Assembly: GCF_005889715.1 (NCBI RefSeq)
Contig: NZ_VCKW01000016.1
Span: 1-56,851, forward strand
Length of the DNA: 56,851 nt
Direction: 5' to 3'
Source of the DNA: Actinomadura soli
Lineage (GTDB): Bacteria; Actinomycetota; Actinomycetes; Streptosporangiales; Streptosporangiaceae
Each line of letters begins with the position of its first letter. Position 1 is the stretch's first letter. The notes below the pieces were generated by a model. That model worked only from the letters and a program-made list of their open reading frames with translations, ran no database searches and had not been told where the DNA came from. The translations under genes and the position numbers were made by a program. Shown here one piece after another: positions 1 through 7,957 of this stretch.

Positions 1-129
1 CCCGGACCCCGAGGGCCCGACGATCGCGGCCAGCTCCCCCGCCTCGATCACCAGGTCCACGCCCCGCAGCGCCGCGACGCCGCCCCCGTACTCCTTGGCC
101 ACCCCGGCCAGCTCCACGATGTTCGTCAT
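1..129 (-). CDS. ABC transporter ATP-binding protein (N-terminal fragment)
   Basis: Only the first 43 codons lie in the window; the rest runs off the left edge. The peptide begins MTNIVELAGVAKEYGGG and ends in GPSGSG, the start of a Walker A loop, at the usual distance from the N-terminus for LolD/MacB-type ATPases. Its ATG overlaps the TGA of the adaptor gene by four bases (ATGA), so the two should be translationally coupled. By family and context it would energise a MacB/FtsX-like exporter together with the adaptor and a permease outside the window. The class is secure; the substrate is unknown. Confidence 0.85.
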   Translation of the reverse strand, partial: MTNIVELAGVAKEYGGGVAALRGVDLVIEAGELAAIVGPSGSG

Positions 130-1172
130 TCGGCGGGCACCCCGACCCGCACGCCTTCGGCGATCCCGGCCCCGGCGACCTCGACCCGCCCGCCGCCGAA
201 CGCCCCGATGTCCACGGCGACAAGGCGCCTGCGCCCACCGTCCACGACCTCGACGCCGAAGCCGCCCTCGCGCAGCGCCAGCAGCGCCTCCACCGGCACC
301 GACAGGACGCCCTTCCGCCGCTCGCTCTCCAGCTCGACGCTGACGGGGGCCTCGTCGAACCGTCCCGTCCCGGCGCCGCCGAGGGAGATGTCGACGCCGA
401 TCGTGGTCTTCTTCTCCTGCCCCTCCCCCGTGCTCTCCGCGACCTCGCTGACGCCGCTGATCGTCCCCTCGACCTTCTTGCCGCCCGGCAATTCCACGGA
501 GACCCTGGCGCCTTTCCGTGCGAGGTCCTGCTTGTCGGCAGCCAAATCAACATGGACGACCCGCCGAGTGCCGGCCACGGTCAGAACGGGCTGCCCCTTG
601 GCCGTCTGCTTTCCCTCCGGCGCCTTGAGCTCCCTTATCTGCACGGGCCCGTCCAGGAAGACGACCTGCGCGCCGTCGACCATTCCGCTCTGCGCAAGGC
701 CGCGATCGCCCTGCCATTCCTTGACGGCGATTTCAGTGGCCTCGGTGAACTCCTCGTCCACGGTCATCCCTCGGTACCCGAGTGCCCGCAGATTCTGTTC
801 GAGCTGCCGCACGTCCTTTCCCGAGTCGCCGTTCTTGAGCACCCGGTGCATGGGACTGCCGCCGTACATGAGCGTCACAGGATCACCCGCGACTTTCAGA
901 AGCGTCCCGCCCCGCTTGACCGTTGCCCCCTGCTTCGGAGCCCACGTCACCACACCGGACGCGCCCGCCCACACCTCCCGGATGTCGTCGTGGGTGAGCT
1001 TCCCGTCGACCGTCTCGGTGTCCACGAGATCACCTCGGCCGACCGCGGCGGTCCGCAGCTTCGCCGTGTTCCCGGCCTTCGCCTCACCGCCGTCGACCGT
1101 CCAGGCCAGCGCGCCTCCCCCGCCGACCACCACCACGACGGCCACACCGCCCGCGACCGCTCCGCGCCTCAC
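126..1172 (-). CDS. Peptidoglycan-binding, membrane-fusion-type adaptor of an ABC exporter
   Basis: About 348 residues. The chosen start is a GTG overlapping the TGA of the upstream lipoprotein gene (GTGA); further upstream the frame runs through that gene. Residues 1-25 are one hydrophobic anchor rich in Val and Gly. Around residues 115-165 there is a PG_binding_1-like domain (GDSGKDVRQLEQNLRALGY). The flanking parts resemble the barrel-sandwich and beta-barrel domains of HlyD/MacA-like adaptors (ASGVVTWAPKQGATVKRG; VPVEALLALREGG). The product is probably anchored outside the membrane, linking an ABC permease to the cell wall. It sits between a lipoprotein gene and an ABC ATPase gene. The role in export is inferred from family and context. 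Confidence 0.8.
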   Translation of the reverse strand: MRRGAVAGGVAVVVVVGGGGALAWTVDGGEAKAGNTAKLRTAAVGRGDLVDTETVDGKLTHDDIREVWAGASGVVTWAPKQGATVKRGGTLLKVAGDPVTLMYGGSPMHRVLKNGDSGKDVRQLEQNLRALGYRGMTVDEEFTEATEIAVKEWQGDRGLAQSGMVDGAQVVFLDGPVQIRELKAPEGKQTAKGQPVLTVAGTRRVVHVDLAADKQDLARKGARVSVELPGGKKVEGTISGVSEVAESTGEGQEKKTTIGVDISLGGAGTGRFDEAPVSVELESERRKGVLSVPVEALLALREGGFGVEVVDGGRRRLVAVDIGAFGGGRVEVAGAGIAEGVRVGVPAE

Positions 1173-1687
1173 TTCCGAGCTCCCGGCAGGCTGCCCCTGC
1201 ACGCCGCGCGCGCCTTCTCGACCGCGTCCATGCCGGCGCCCGCCGACGGAATCGTGATCTGCCCGTCCGGCCCCGGATCGGGAATGTCCACACCGTGCTC
1301 GCGCATGCACTGCGCGAACTTGGCGTACTGGTCGCGGGTCTTCGGGTCTTTGAGATCGGGGAGTTTCCCCCCGGCCTTCAGCCACGACTTGCACTTCTCC
1401 AGCGCGGCCTCAAGCTTCTTCCGGTCGGTCCCCTTGCCCAGCCGCATCGCCTTCTGGTCGACGCTGCCCGGGTCGGGGACGTCCACCCCGTTCTCCCGCA
1501 TGCACTGCGCGAACCTGAGCTGCGCGTCCTCCGGCGAAAGCGACGCCCCGGACGGGGGCGACGCCGACGCCTTGGCCGCCGCCGACCCGCCGACACTCGC
1601 CACCCCGCTCCCCTCGTCACTCCCGCACCCGGCGACCCCGAACACGACCGACACAGCGATGACCACGGCGCACATCCGACCCCTCAT
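1169..1687 (-). CDS. Lipoprotein with two FAQCMRE-type repeats
   Basis: 172 residues from an ATG preceded by GGAGAGG; a longer frame upstream has no comparable ribosome site. Residues 1-22 form a lipoprotein signal ending in VAGC. The mature part contains two similar segments: FAQCMRENGVDVPDPG followed by LEKCK, and FAQCMREHGVDIPDPG followed by a later Cys (AACRG). Each copy thus carries a CMRE cysteine and a second cysteine about 50 residues on, suggesting one disulfide per copy. It is the first gene of a coupled set with the peptidoglycan-binding adaptor and ABC ATPase. Similar small lipoproteins accompany such exporters in actinomycetes, but I know of no assigned biochemical function. Confidence 0.75.
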   Translation of the reverse strand: MRGRMCAVVIAVSVVFGVAGCGSDEGSGVASVGGSAAAKASASPPSGASLSPEDAQLRFAQCMRENGVDVPDPGSVDQKAMRLGKGTDRKKLEAALEKCKSWLKAGGKLPDLKDPKTRDQYAKFAQCMREHGVDIPDPGPDGQITIPSAGAGMDAVEKARAACRGSLPGARK

Positions 1688-1735
1688 GACGTCCTCTCCA
1701 CCGAGGCCGCACACCCCGGACGAAGCGCCATAACA

Positions 1736-1773
1736 CCCCCCAAGGGGTTAAACCCGCATTAGCGGTTTGGGGG
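1736..1773. promoter_or_regulatory. Imperfect inverted repeat between divergent genes
   Basis: The gap between the lipoprotein gene (minus) and the beta-propeller gene (plus) holds nested complementary segments: CCCCCCAA at 1736-1743 with TTGGGGG at 1767-1773, and AAACCCGC at 1750-1757 with GCGGTTT at 1762-1768 around an ATTA loop. It lies upstream of both genes, so an operator is more likely than a terminator. No regulator can be assigned. Confidence 0.35.
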
Positions 1774-1912
1774 ACTTGGGGGCGGGGCGTATTGGCTGAG
1801 CGTGCCGATAATGCGTGCCATGACGGCGCTGAGCAGGCATTTGATGTGGTCATGGAGGGGGGCGCGGGTAATGGGTCTGGCTCGGTTGGGCTGGGTGCGG
1901 GACGTTGATGCC

Positions 1913-2818
1913 ATGTGGTCTCGAATTCTCAGCACTGCACTGATGGTCGGGCTTCTGGTTCCCGTCGGGGCGTCCGCCCGGGGGGACGCCGCGGCGCCGC
2001 CCGATCGAATCGCGTTGCCCGCCGGGTTCCAGCCCGAGGGGATCGCGGCCGGGCCCGGGAAGGTGGCGTTCCTCGGCTCGCGGGCCACGGGGGCGATCTA
2101 CCGGGCCGATCTGCGCACCGGAGAGGGAGAGGTGATCAACCCGGGGCCGGGCACGCCCTCGCTCGGCATGAAGACCCAGGGGCACCGGTTGTACGTGGCC
2201 GGCGGGCGGGGCGGGGACGCGCGCATCGTGGACACCCGGACCGGCGCCGTCCTGCGGTCGTTCAAGCTCACGACGAAGACGGCGTTCGTCAACGACGTCA
2301 CCGTCGGCGCGGACGGGGCCTACCTCACGGACTCGACCAATCCCCAGCTCTACCGGATCCCGCTCGACGAGGACGACGCCGCGGACGTGAAGACCATTCC
2401 GCTGAGCGGCGACCTCGTCTACCAGCAGGGCTTCAACGCCAACGGGATCGCCGCGCTCCCGGACGGGAAGTCGCTGATCCTCATCCAGTCCAACACCGGA
2501 AAGCTGTTCAAGGTCGACTCGCAGACCGGCGTCGCGAAGGTCATCGACCTCGGTGGCGAGATCCTGACCGCGGGGGACGGGATCCTGCTCGACGGCCGGA
2601 CCCTGTACGCCGTGCAGAACGCGCTCAACACCGTGGCCGTCATCGAGCTGACCGAGGACGCCACCGCGGGAAAGATCGTCAAGAAGCTGACCGACCCGCG
2701 GTTCGACGTCCCCACGACCGTGGCGAAGTCCGGGCAGACGCTGTACCTCCCGAACGCGCGGTTCAGCACTCCGCCGACCCCGGACACCCCGTACGACATC
2801 ATCGCCGTCCAGTCGTGA
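1913..2818 (+). CDS. Secreted SMP-30/NHL-like beta-propeller protein
   Basis: 301 residues from ATG 1913, which opens directly onto a signal peptide (MWSRILSTALMVGLLVPVGASARG). An in-frame ATG at 1871 has a better placed GGAGG and would add 14 residues before the hydrophobic stretch, so the start is uncertain. The mature chain repeats blade-like segments, for example RIALPAGFQPEGIAAGPGKVAFLG is followed by GAIYRADLRTGEG, typical of SMP-30/gluconolactonase-like six-bladed propellers. Homologues are sometimes labelled superoxide dismutase, but no metal-binding superoxide dismutase motif is visible. A secreted sugar-lactone or other hydrolase is possible; the substrate is unknown. Confidence 0.7.
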   Translation: MWSRILSTALMVGLLVPVGASARGDAAAPPDRIALPAGFQPEGIAAGPGKVAFLGSRATGAIYRADLRTGEGEVINPGPGTPSLGMKTQGHRLYVAGGRGGDARIVDTRTGAVLRSFKLTTKTAFVNDVTVGADGAYLTDSTNPQLYRIPLDEDDAADVKTIPLSGDLVYQQGFNANGIAALPDGKSLILIQSNTGKLFKVDSQTGVAKVIDLGGEILTAGDGILLDGRTLYAVQNALNTVAVIELTEDATAGKIVKKLTDPRFDVPTTVAKSGQTLYLPNARFSTPPTPDTPYDIIAVQS

Positions 2819-2877
2819 GGCGATGATCCGTGCACGGGCCGGGTCTCTGACCATTGTCCGGCGTCCCCGGGGCGGCG

Positions 2878-2901
2878 CCGGCGGCGGGCGACCGCCGCCG
2901 G
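2878..2901. terminator. Hairpin, 10-bp stem with GCGA loop
   Basis: CCGGCGGCGG (2878-2887), a GCGA tetraloop and CCGCCGCCGG (2892-2901) form a perfect ten-pair stem downstream of the beta-propeller stop and before the response regulator gene. There is no U-tract, as is common for actinobacterial terminators. A role in ending the upstream transcript is inferred from position. Confidence 0.5.
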
Positions 2902-2956
2902 GGTCGCCGCCGGTTCCTTATCGGCGTTTAACCTCCCGCCGGTCATGCTCGGCGGC

Positions 2957-3619
2957 ATGCGTGTTCTGATCGTCGAGGACGAGCGGGTGCTCGCGGACGC
3001 GATCGCCGAAGGGCTCCGCGAAGAGGCGATGGCCGTCGACGTGGTGTACGACGGCGACGACGCGCTGGAGCGGGCGTCCTACAACGAGTACGACGTGGTG
3101 GTCCTCGACCGCGACCTGCCGACCGTCAGCGGCGACGACGTGTGCCGCGGCCTGGTGGAGCGGCGGAGCCCCGTCCGGATCCTGATGCTGACCGCGGCCG
3201 GCGACGTCGACGACCGGGTGGACGGGCTGTCCCTCGGCGCCGACGACTACCTCCCGAAACCGTTCGTGTTCGGCGAGCTGGTGGCGCGGGTGCGGGCGCT
3301 GGCGCGCAGGTCCGGGCCGCCGGTGCCGCCGGTGCTGGAGCGGCGCGGCATCCGGCTCGACCCCCACCGGCGGAAGGTGGCGCGGGAGGGCCGGGAGCTG
3401 CGGCTGACGAAGAAGGAGTTCGCCGTGCTGGAGGAGCTGATGCGGGCGGAGGGCGGCGTGGTCAGCGCGGAGCGGCTGCTGGAGCGCGCGTGGGACGAGA
3501 ACATCGACCCGTTCAGCAACATCGTCCGGGTCACGATGGCGACGCTGCGCCGCAAGCTCGGCCAGCCGCCGGTGATCGAGACGGTGACGGGCTCCGGGTA
3601 CCGGCTGGAGACCCGGTGA
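2957..3619 (+). CDS. OmpR/PhoB-family response regulator
   Basis: 220 residues from ATG 2957; an in-frame ATG at 2945 would add four residues. The receiver domain starts MRVLIVEDE and has the phosphoacceptor at Asp51 (VVVLDRDLP), a Thr in MLTAAG and the Lys in LPKPF. The C-terminal winged helix (RKVAREGRELRLTKKEF, then NIVRVTMATLRRKLG and VTGSGYRL) is of the OmpR/PhoB type. Its TGA overlaps the GTG start of the sensor kinase (GTGA), so the pair forms a coupled two-component system. The signal and target genes cannot be read from the sequence. Confidence 0.93.
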   Translation: MRVLIVEDERVLADAIAEGLREEAMAVDVVYDGDDALERASYNEYDVVVLDRDLPTVSGDDVCRGLVERRSPVRILMLTAAGDVDDRVDGLSLGADDYLPKPFVFGELVARVRALARRSGPPVPPVLERRGIRLDPHRRKVAREGRELRLTKKEFAVLEELMRAEGGVVSAERLLERAWDENIDPFSNIVRVTMATLRRKLGQPPVIETVTGSGYRLETR

Positions 3620-4866
3620 GGACCGCGCTGCCGGTGCCCCGGCTGAGCGTCCGGACGCGGCTGACGCTGGTGTACGGGTCGCTGTACCTCGTCAGCTCGG
3701 CGGTCCTGGTCGCGGTGACGTACCTGCTGACCGTCCACACCATGGACCAGCGCCTCAACTTGGCCGGCTCCGATGTCAGCCCGGCGGCCTTCACGCGGCT
3801 GCGCGACCTGGCGTCCCAGGGCGACGTCACCGCGCTGGTGGAGCTGAAGGCGGAGGCGAACCGGCAGGTCGCCGAGCAGAAGCGCGACGTGCTGGAGCAG
3901 CTGCTGCAGAGCTCGCTGATCACGATGCTGGTGCTCGGCGTCCTCGCCGTGGTGATCGGGTACGTGGTGGCGGGGCGGATGCTGCGCCCGCTGCACGCGG
4001 TCACCGCGACGGCGCGGCGGCTGTCGGAGAGCAACCTGCACGAGCGGATCCCGCTGGACGGCCCACAGGACGAGATCAAGGACCTGGCGGACACGTTCAA
4101 CCGGATGCTGGACCGACTGAACCGCGCGTTCGACGTCCAGCGCCGCTTCGTCGCGAACGCCTCGCACGAGCTGCGCACGCCGCTGACCATCAACCGGACG
4201 GTCCTGGAGGTCGCCCTCGCCAGCCGGAAGAGCCCGCCGGAGACGAAGGCGCTCGCGGACGTGCTGCTCGGCAACACGGCCCGGCACGAGCGGCTCATCG
4301 AGGGGCTGCTGACGCTCGCCCGGTCCGAACGGCACCTGGCCGCCCGGACCGCGACGCCGCTGCCGGACGTGGTGCACGGCGCGCTCGGCCATCTCGACGA
4401 CCTGGCCGGCGAGACGGGCGTGGACGTGGAGGCGCGGCTCTCGCCCGCCGTCGTGACCGGCGATCCCGTCCTGCTGGAGCGCTGCGCGGTGAACCTGCTG
4501 GAGAACGCGGTGAAGTACAACGTGAAGGACGGGCGGGTGTGGGTCCGCACCGGGGTGCGGGACGGCGCGGCGTTCCTGCAGGTCGTCAACACGGGGCGGC
4601 CCGTCCCGTCGTACGAGGTCGAGGCGATCTTCGAGCCGTTCCGGCGGCTGCGGCCCGACCGCAGCGCCGCGCGCGACCGGAACGCCGCACGCGAGCGGAC
4701 GGGGTCGGCGGACGGCACGGGACTCGGCCTGTCGATCGTCCGGGCGGTGGTCGACGCGCACGGCGGCACGATCGAGACGGTCCCCCGGGACGGCGGCGGG
4801 CTGTCGATCACCGTGCGGCTGCCCGTCTCCGAACAGCCTGTCCTCGCACCTGCCGCGGTCCCCTAG
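3616..4866 (+). CDS. Sensor histidine kinase (HAMP-HisKA-HATPase)
   Basis: 416 residues from a GTG overlapping the regulator stop. Membrane segment 1 is about residues 16-39, then an extracytoplasmic loop of about 60 residues, membrane segment 2 about residues 100-121, and a HAMP linker. The HisKA box contains His184 (ANASHELRTPL), the N box is LLENAVKYN and the G2 box is GTGLGLSIVRAVVDAHGG. A stretch of alternating Arg and Ala (DRSAARDRNAARERTG) lies just before the G2 box in the ATP-lid region. The stop codon is shared head-to-head with the convergent acyl-CoA synthetase gene through the palindrome CTAG at 4863-4866. Confidence 0.93.
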   Translation: MRTALPVPRLSVRTRLTLVYGSLYLVSSAVLVAVTYLLTVHTMDQRLNLAGSDVSPAAFTRLRDLASQGDVTALVELKAEANRQVAEQKRDVLEQLLQSSLITMLVLGVLAVVIGYVVAGRMLRPLHAVTATARRLSESNLHERIPLDGPQDEIKDLADTFNRMLDRLNRAFDVQRRFVANASHELRTPLTINRTVLEVALASRKSPPETKALADVLLGNTARHERLIEGLLTLARSERHLAARTATPLPDVVHGALGHLDDLAGETGVDVEARLSPAVVTGDPVLLERCAVNLLENAVKYNVKDGRVWVRTGVRDGAAFLQVVNTGRPVPSYEVEAIFEPFRRLRPDRSAARDRNAARERTGSADGTGLGLSIVRAVVDAHGGTIETVPRDGGGLSITVRLPVSEQPVLAPAAVP

Positions 4867-6602
4867 CTCGCCGGTTCGGCGGCGGGCGGCCGCCGCTGCG
4901 GGCTCGGCCGCGGGCCCGGGCTCGGCCATTCGACGCGTCCCTCCGGCGCGGGACGGCCGGGACGCGCCGCCAGCCAGCGGTGCACGACCTTGCCGGTCGC
5001 GTTGCGGGGCAGCTCGGCGATGAAGTGCACGTCGCGGGGCACCGCGTACCGGGCGACATGGGCGCGCACGTGCTCGCGGACGGCGTCCGCCTCCAGCCGC
5101 GCGCCAGGCCGCAGGACGATGTACGCCGCGAGCCGCTGCCCCCACTCGTCGTCGGGGACGCCAACGACGGCGGCCTCGTGGATCTCCGGGATCCGCAGCA
5201 GCGCGTCCTCCACGTCGCGAGGGACGACGTTCTCGCCGCCCGACACGACCATGCCGTCGCCGCGCCCGTCCACGAACAGGAGCCCGCGGTGGTCGATGTG
5301 CCCGAGGTCGCCGGTGGCGAGGAGCCCGTCGCGGACCTCCATCGGCTCGCCGCCGGTGTACCCCTCGAACAGCAGCTCGTTCGCGGCGAAGATCTGCCCG
5401 ATGGCGGCGCGGCCGAGCCTGCCGCCCTGCGCGTCGAGGATCGCCAGCGCGGTGTTGCGGGGCGGCCGCCCGGCGGTGCGCGGGTCGAGCCGCAGGTCGC
5501 GCGGGGTGGCGATGGACACCCAGGACGCCTCCGTCGAGCCGTACACGTTGTAGAGCCGGTCGCCGAACTCGTCCATGACGCGGGTGGCGAGGTCGCCGGG
5601 CAGCGCGGCGCCGCTGAGCGCGACGATCCGCAGCGAGGACGTGTCGTAGAGCGCGCGGACCTCGGGCGCGAGGTCCAGGATCCGCTGGAACATCACCGGG
5701 ACGGCGAACACGGTCGTCTCGCGGTGGGAGGCGACGGCCCGCAGCGTCCGCTCGGGGTCGAACCTGCGGTGCAGGACGACCGGCGCCCGCAGCGCCCACG
5801 CCATCTGCAGCGCGGCGTACCCCCAGGTGTGGAACAGCGGCGCCTCGATGATCATCGTCTGGCGGGCGCGGAGCGGGATCCGGGACGTCATCGAGGCGAG
5901 CGGCCACGGCCCGGGGCGGGGCGGGCGGCGGGCGCCCTTCGGGCGTCCGGTGGTGCCGGAGCTGAGCATGATGGTGCGGCTCTGGATCTGCGGCGGCCTC
6001 GCGGCGGCACTGGACGCCGGGACGGACCGGACGATGTCGTCCAGCACGGGTCCGCGCCCCGGGCCGGGGGCCCGGTCGGACCACAGCACGGTCCGGCGCA
6101 GCGCGATGGGGACGCCGGCGAGCAGCGGCGCGAACTCGGCGTCGGCGACGATCAGGTCGGGCCGCAGCTCGCCGAGCACGGCGCGCATCTGGCCGGTGCC
6201 GAAGCCGGTGTTGAGCAGGACGACCTCGGCGCCGCGACGGCTGCACGCGACGAGCGTCTCGACCGTCCCGCGGTGGTTGCGGCAGAGCACCCCGACGCGC
6301 GGGCGCGGGCCGCTCAGCGGCAGCCCGGCGGCGAGCCGCGCGGCGCGCTCGTCCAGCTCGGCGAACGTGACGGCGCCCTCGTCGTCGATCAGTGCGAGCC
6401 TGGCCGGGGAGCGGGCGGCGGACGCGGCGACCAGCCCGGCGAGGGTGGTGCCCCAGCGCCGCAGCGCGCCGAGCTGCCGGCCGATCCGGCGGGGGCCGCC
6501 GGAGAACAGCAGCCCGGTCTTCAGCAGGAGGGCGGCGAGGTCGCGGATGTGCCCGATCCGCCGGCGCATCCCCGGCCGGTAAGCGGGCCTCGCGTGCGTC
6601 AC
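4863..6602 (-). CDS. Long-chain acyl-CoA synthetase / AMP-binding ligase (FadD-like)
   Basis: 579 residues. The GTG start is preceded by a strong GGAGGAGGAGG about five bases away. ANL-superfamily motifs are in order: the phosphate loop TIMLSSGTTGRPKGARR, the aromatic/adenine motif YNVYGSTEASW, the hinge aspartate region LLATGDLGHIDHRGLLFVDGRGDGM, and the C-terminal lysine motif PRNATGKVVHRWL. The family activates a carboxylic acid to the acyl-AMP and then the CoA thioester. A divergent thiolase/hydratase-dehydrogenase operon next door supports a role in fatty-acid degradation. Chain-length specificity is not readable. The stop overlaps that of the sensor kinase. Confidence 0.88.
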   Translation of the reverse strand: MTHARPAYRPGMRRRIGHIRDLAALLLKTGLLFSGGPRRIGRQLGALRRWGTTLAGLVAASAARSPARLALIDDEGAVTFAELDERAARLAAGLPLSGPRPRVGVLCRNHRGTVETLVACSRRGAEVVLLNTGFGTGQMRAVLGELRPDLIVADAEFAPLLAGVPIALRRTVLWSDRAPGPGRGPVLDDIVRSVPASSAAARPPQIQSRTIMLSSGTTGRPKGARRPPRPGPWPLASMTSRIPLRARQTMIIEAPLFHTWGYAALQMAWALRAPVVLHRRFDPERTLRAVASHRETTVFAVPVMFQRILDLAPEVRALYDTSSLRIVALSGAALPGDLATRVMDEFGDRLYNVYGSTEASWVSIATPRDLRLDPRTAGRPPRNTALAILDAQGGRLGRAAIGQIFAANELLFEGYTGGEPMEVRDGLLATGDLGHIDHRGLLFVDGRGDGMVVSGGENVVPRDVEDALLRIPEIHEAAVVGVPDDEWGQRLAAYIVLRPGARLEADAVREHVRAHVARYAVPRDVHFIAELPRNATGKVVHRWLAARPGRPAPEGRVEWPSPGPRPSPQRRPPAAEPAS

Positions 6603-6686
6603 CGCGGCCTCCTCCTCCGGCGACTGCCAGCCACGTTATCCAGGGGTTCACCTGCCGGACAAGGCCGGGTGCGGGGCGATCCCGGC

Positions 6687-6702
6687 GTCAGTGGTTACTG
6701 AC
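6687..6702. promoter_or_regulatory. Palindrome between fadD-like gene and fadA, candidate fatty-acid operator
   Basis: GTCAGTGGTTACTGAC is a perfect dyad: six-base arms GTCAGT/ACTGAC around GGTT. It overlaps a second shorter dyad, TACT-N4-AGTA at 6696-6707. It sits about 50 bases before the fadA GTG and about 85 before the divergent acyl-CoA synthetase start, a natural place for a regulator of both. The binding protein is unknown. Confidence 0.5.
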
Positions 6703-6754
6703 GAGTAGCATGGCGGTCAGGAGCACACCGGACCCATCGCAGGGAGGACGACCC

Positions 6755-7957
6755 GTGCCTCGCACCGCACGCGACGTCGTGTTCGTCGACGGCGTACGCA
6801 CACCGTTCGGCAAGGCGGGCCCCAAGGGCCTGTACGCGGAGACACGCGCCGACGACATGGTCGTCCGCGCGATCCGCGAGCTGCTGCGCCGCAACCCGTC
6901 CCTGCCGCCCGAGCGGGTGGACGAGGTCGCCGTCGCAGCCACCACCCAGACCGGCGACCAGGGCCTCACCATCGGGCGGTCCGCCGCCGTGCTGGCCGGG
7001 CTGCCGAAGAGCGTCCCCGGCTACGCGATCGACCGGATGTGCGCGGGCGCGATGACGGCGGTGACCACGACCGGCGCCGGCATCGCGTTCGGCTCGTACG
7101 ACGTCGTCATCGCGGGCGGCGTCGAGCACATGGGACGGCACCCGATGGGCGAGGGCGTCGACCCGAACCCGCGGTTCCTCGCCGAGAGGCTCGTCGACCC
7201 GTCCGCCCTCGTGATGGGCTCGACCGCGGAGAACCTGCACGACCGGTTCCCCGGCATCACCAGGGAGCGCGCGGACGCCTACGCCGTCCGGAGCCAGCGG
7301 AAGGTCGCCGCCGCCTACGCCGCCGGGAAGATCCAGCCCGACCTCGTCCCGACCGCGATCCGCTCCGCGGAGAAGGGCTGGGGGCTCGCGACGGAGGACG
7401 AGCCGCCGCGCCCCGGCACCACGCCGGACGACCTGGCCGGGCTGAAGACGCCGTTCCGCGTGCACGGCAACGTCACGGCCGGCAACGCCGCCGGGCTCAA
7501 CGACGGCGCCACCGCCTGCCTGCTGGCCGCCGAGGACGTCGCCCGCGAGCTCGGCCTCACCCCGAGGATGCGCCTCGCCGACTTCGCGTTCGCCGGTGTG
7601 GAGCCGGAGGTGATGGGCGTCGGGCCCGTCCCCGCCACCGAGAGGCTCCTCGCCCGCAACGCCCTGACCATGGACGACATCGGCCTCATCGAGATCAACG
7701 AGGCGTTCGCGGTGCAGGTGCTGGCGTTCCTGGAGCACTTCAAGATCGCCGACGACGACGCGCGGGTGAACCCGTGGGGCGGCGCGATCGCCCTCGGGCA
7801 CCCGCTCGCCTCGTCCGGCGTCCGGCTGATGAACCAGCTGGCCCGCCTGTTCGAGGAACGTCCGGACGTCCGGTTCGGACTGACCACGATGTGTGTGGGC
7901 ATGGGCATGGGCGGAACGGTCCTCTGGGAGAACGTGAACTGGGAGGGGTCCAAGTGA
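6755..7957 (+). CDS. fadA: Acetyl-CoA C-acyltransferase (thiolase)
   Basis: 400 residues from a GTG preceded by AGGGAGG. Thiolase features are complete: nucleophile Cys96 in DRMCAGAM, VIAGGVEHMGRHPMG, the INEAFAVQ motif, the GHPLASSG histidine and the C-terminal CVGMGMGG cysteine. The enzyme would cleave 3-ketoacyl-CoA with CoA to give acetyl-CoA and a shortened acyl-CoA, the last step of beta-oxidation. Its TGA overlaps the GTG of the next gene (GTGA), giving a coupled fadA-fadB pair. A biosynthetic thiolase is less likely because of that partner. Confidence 0.92.
   Translation: MPRTARDVVFVDGVRTPFGKAGPKGLYAETRADDMVVRAIRELLRRNPSLPPERVDEVAVAATTQTGDQGLTIGRSAAVLAGLPKSVPGYAIDRMCAGAMTAVTTTGAGIAFGSYDVVIAGGVEHMGRHPMGEGVDPNPRFLAERLVDPSALVMGSTAENLHDRFPGITRERADAYAVRSQRKVAAAYAAGKIQPDLVPTAIRSAEKGWGLATEDEPPRPGTTPDDLAGLKTPFRVHGNVTAGNAAGLNDGATACLLAAEDVARELGLTPRMRLADFAFAGVEPEVMGVGPVPATERLLARNALTMDDIGLIEINEAFAVQVLAFLEHFKIADDDARVNPWGGAIALGHPLASSGVRLMNQLARLFEERPDVRFGLTTMCVGMGMGGTVLWENVNWEGSK

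Noticed and set aside
1913..2818. Superoxide dismutase annotation
   Set aside because: The translation is a beta-propeller with no Cu/Zn, Mn/Fe or Ni superoxide dismutase motif.
3247..6651. A 1134-codon minus-strand open frame
   Set aside because: Shadow of the regulator, kinase and acyl-CoA synthetase genes caused by high GC. No conserved motifs.
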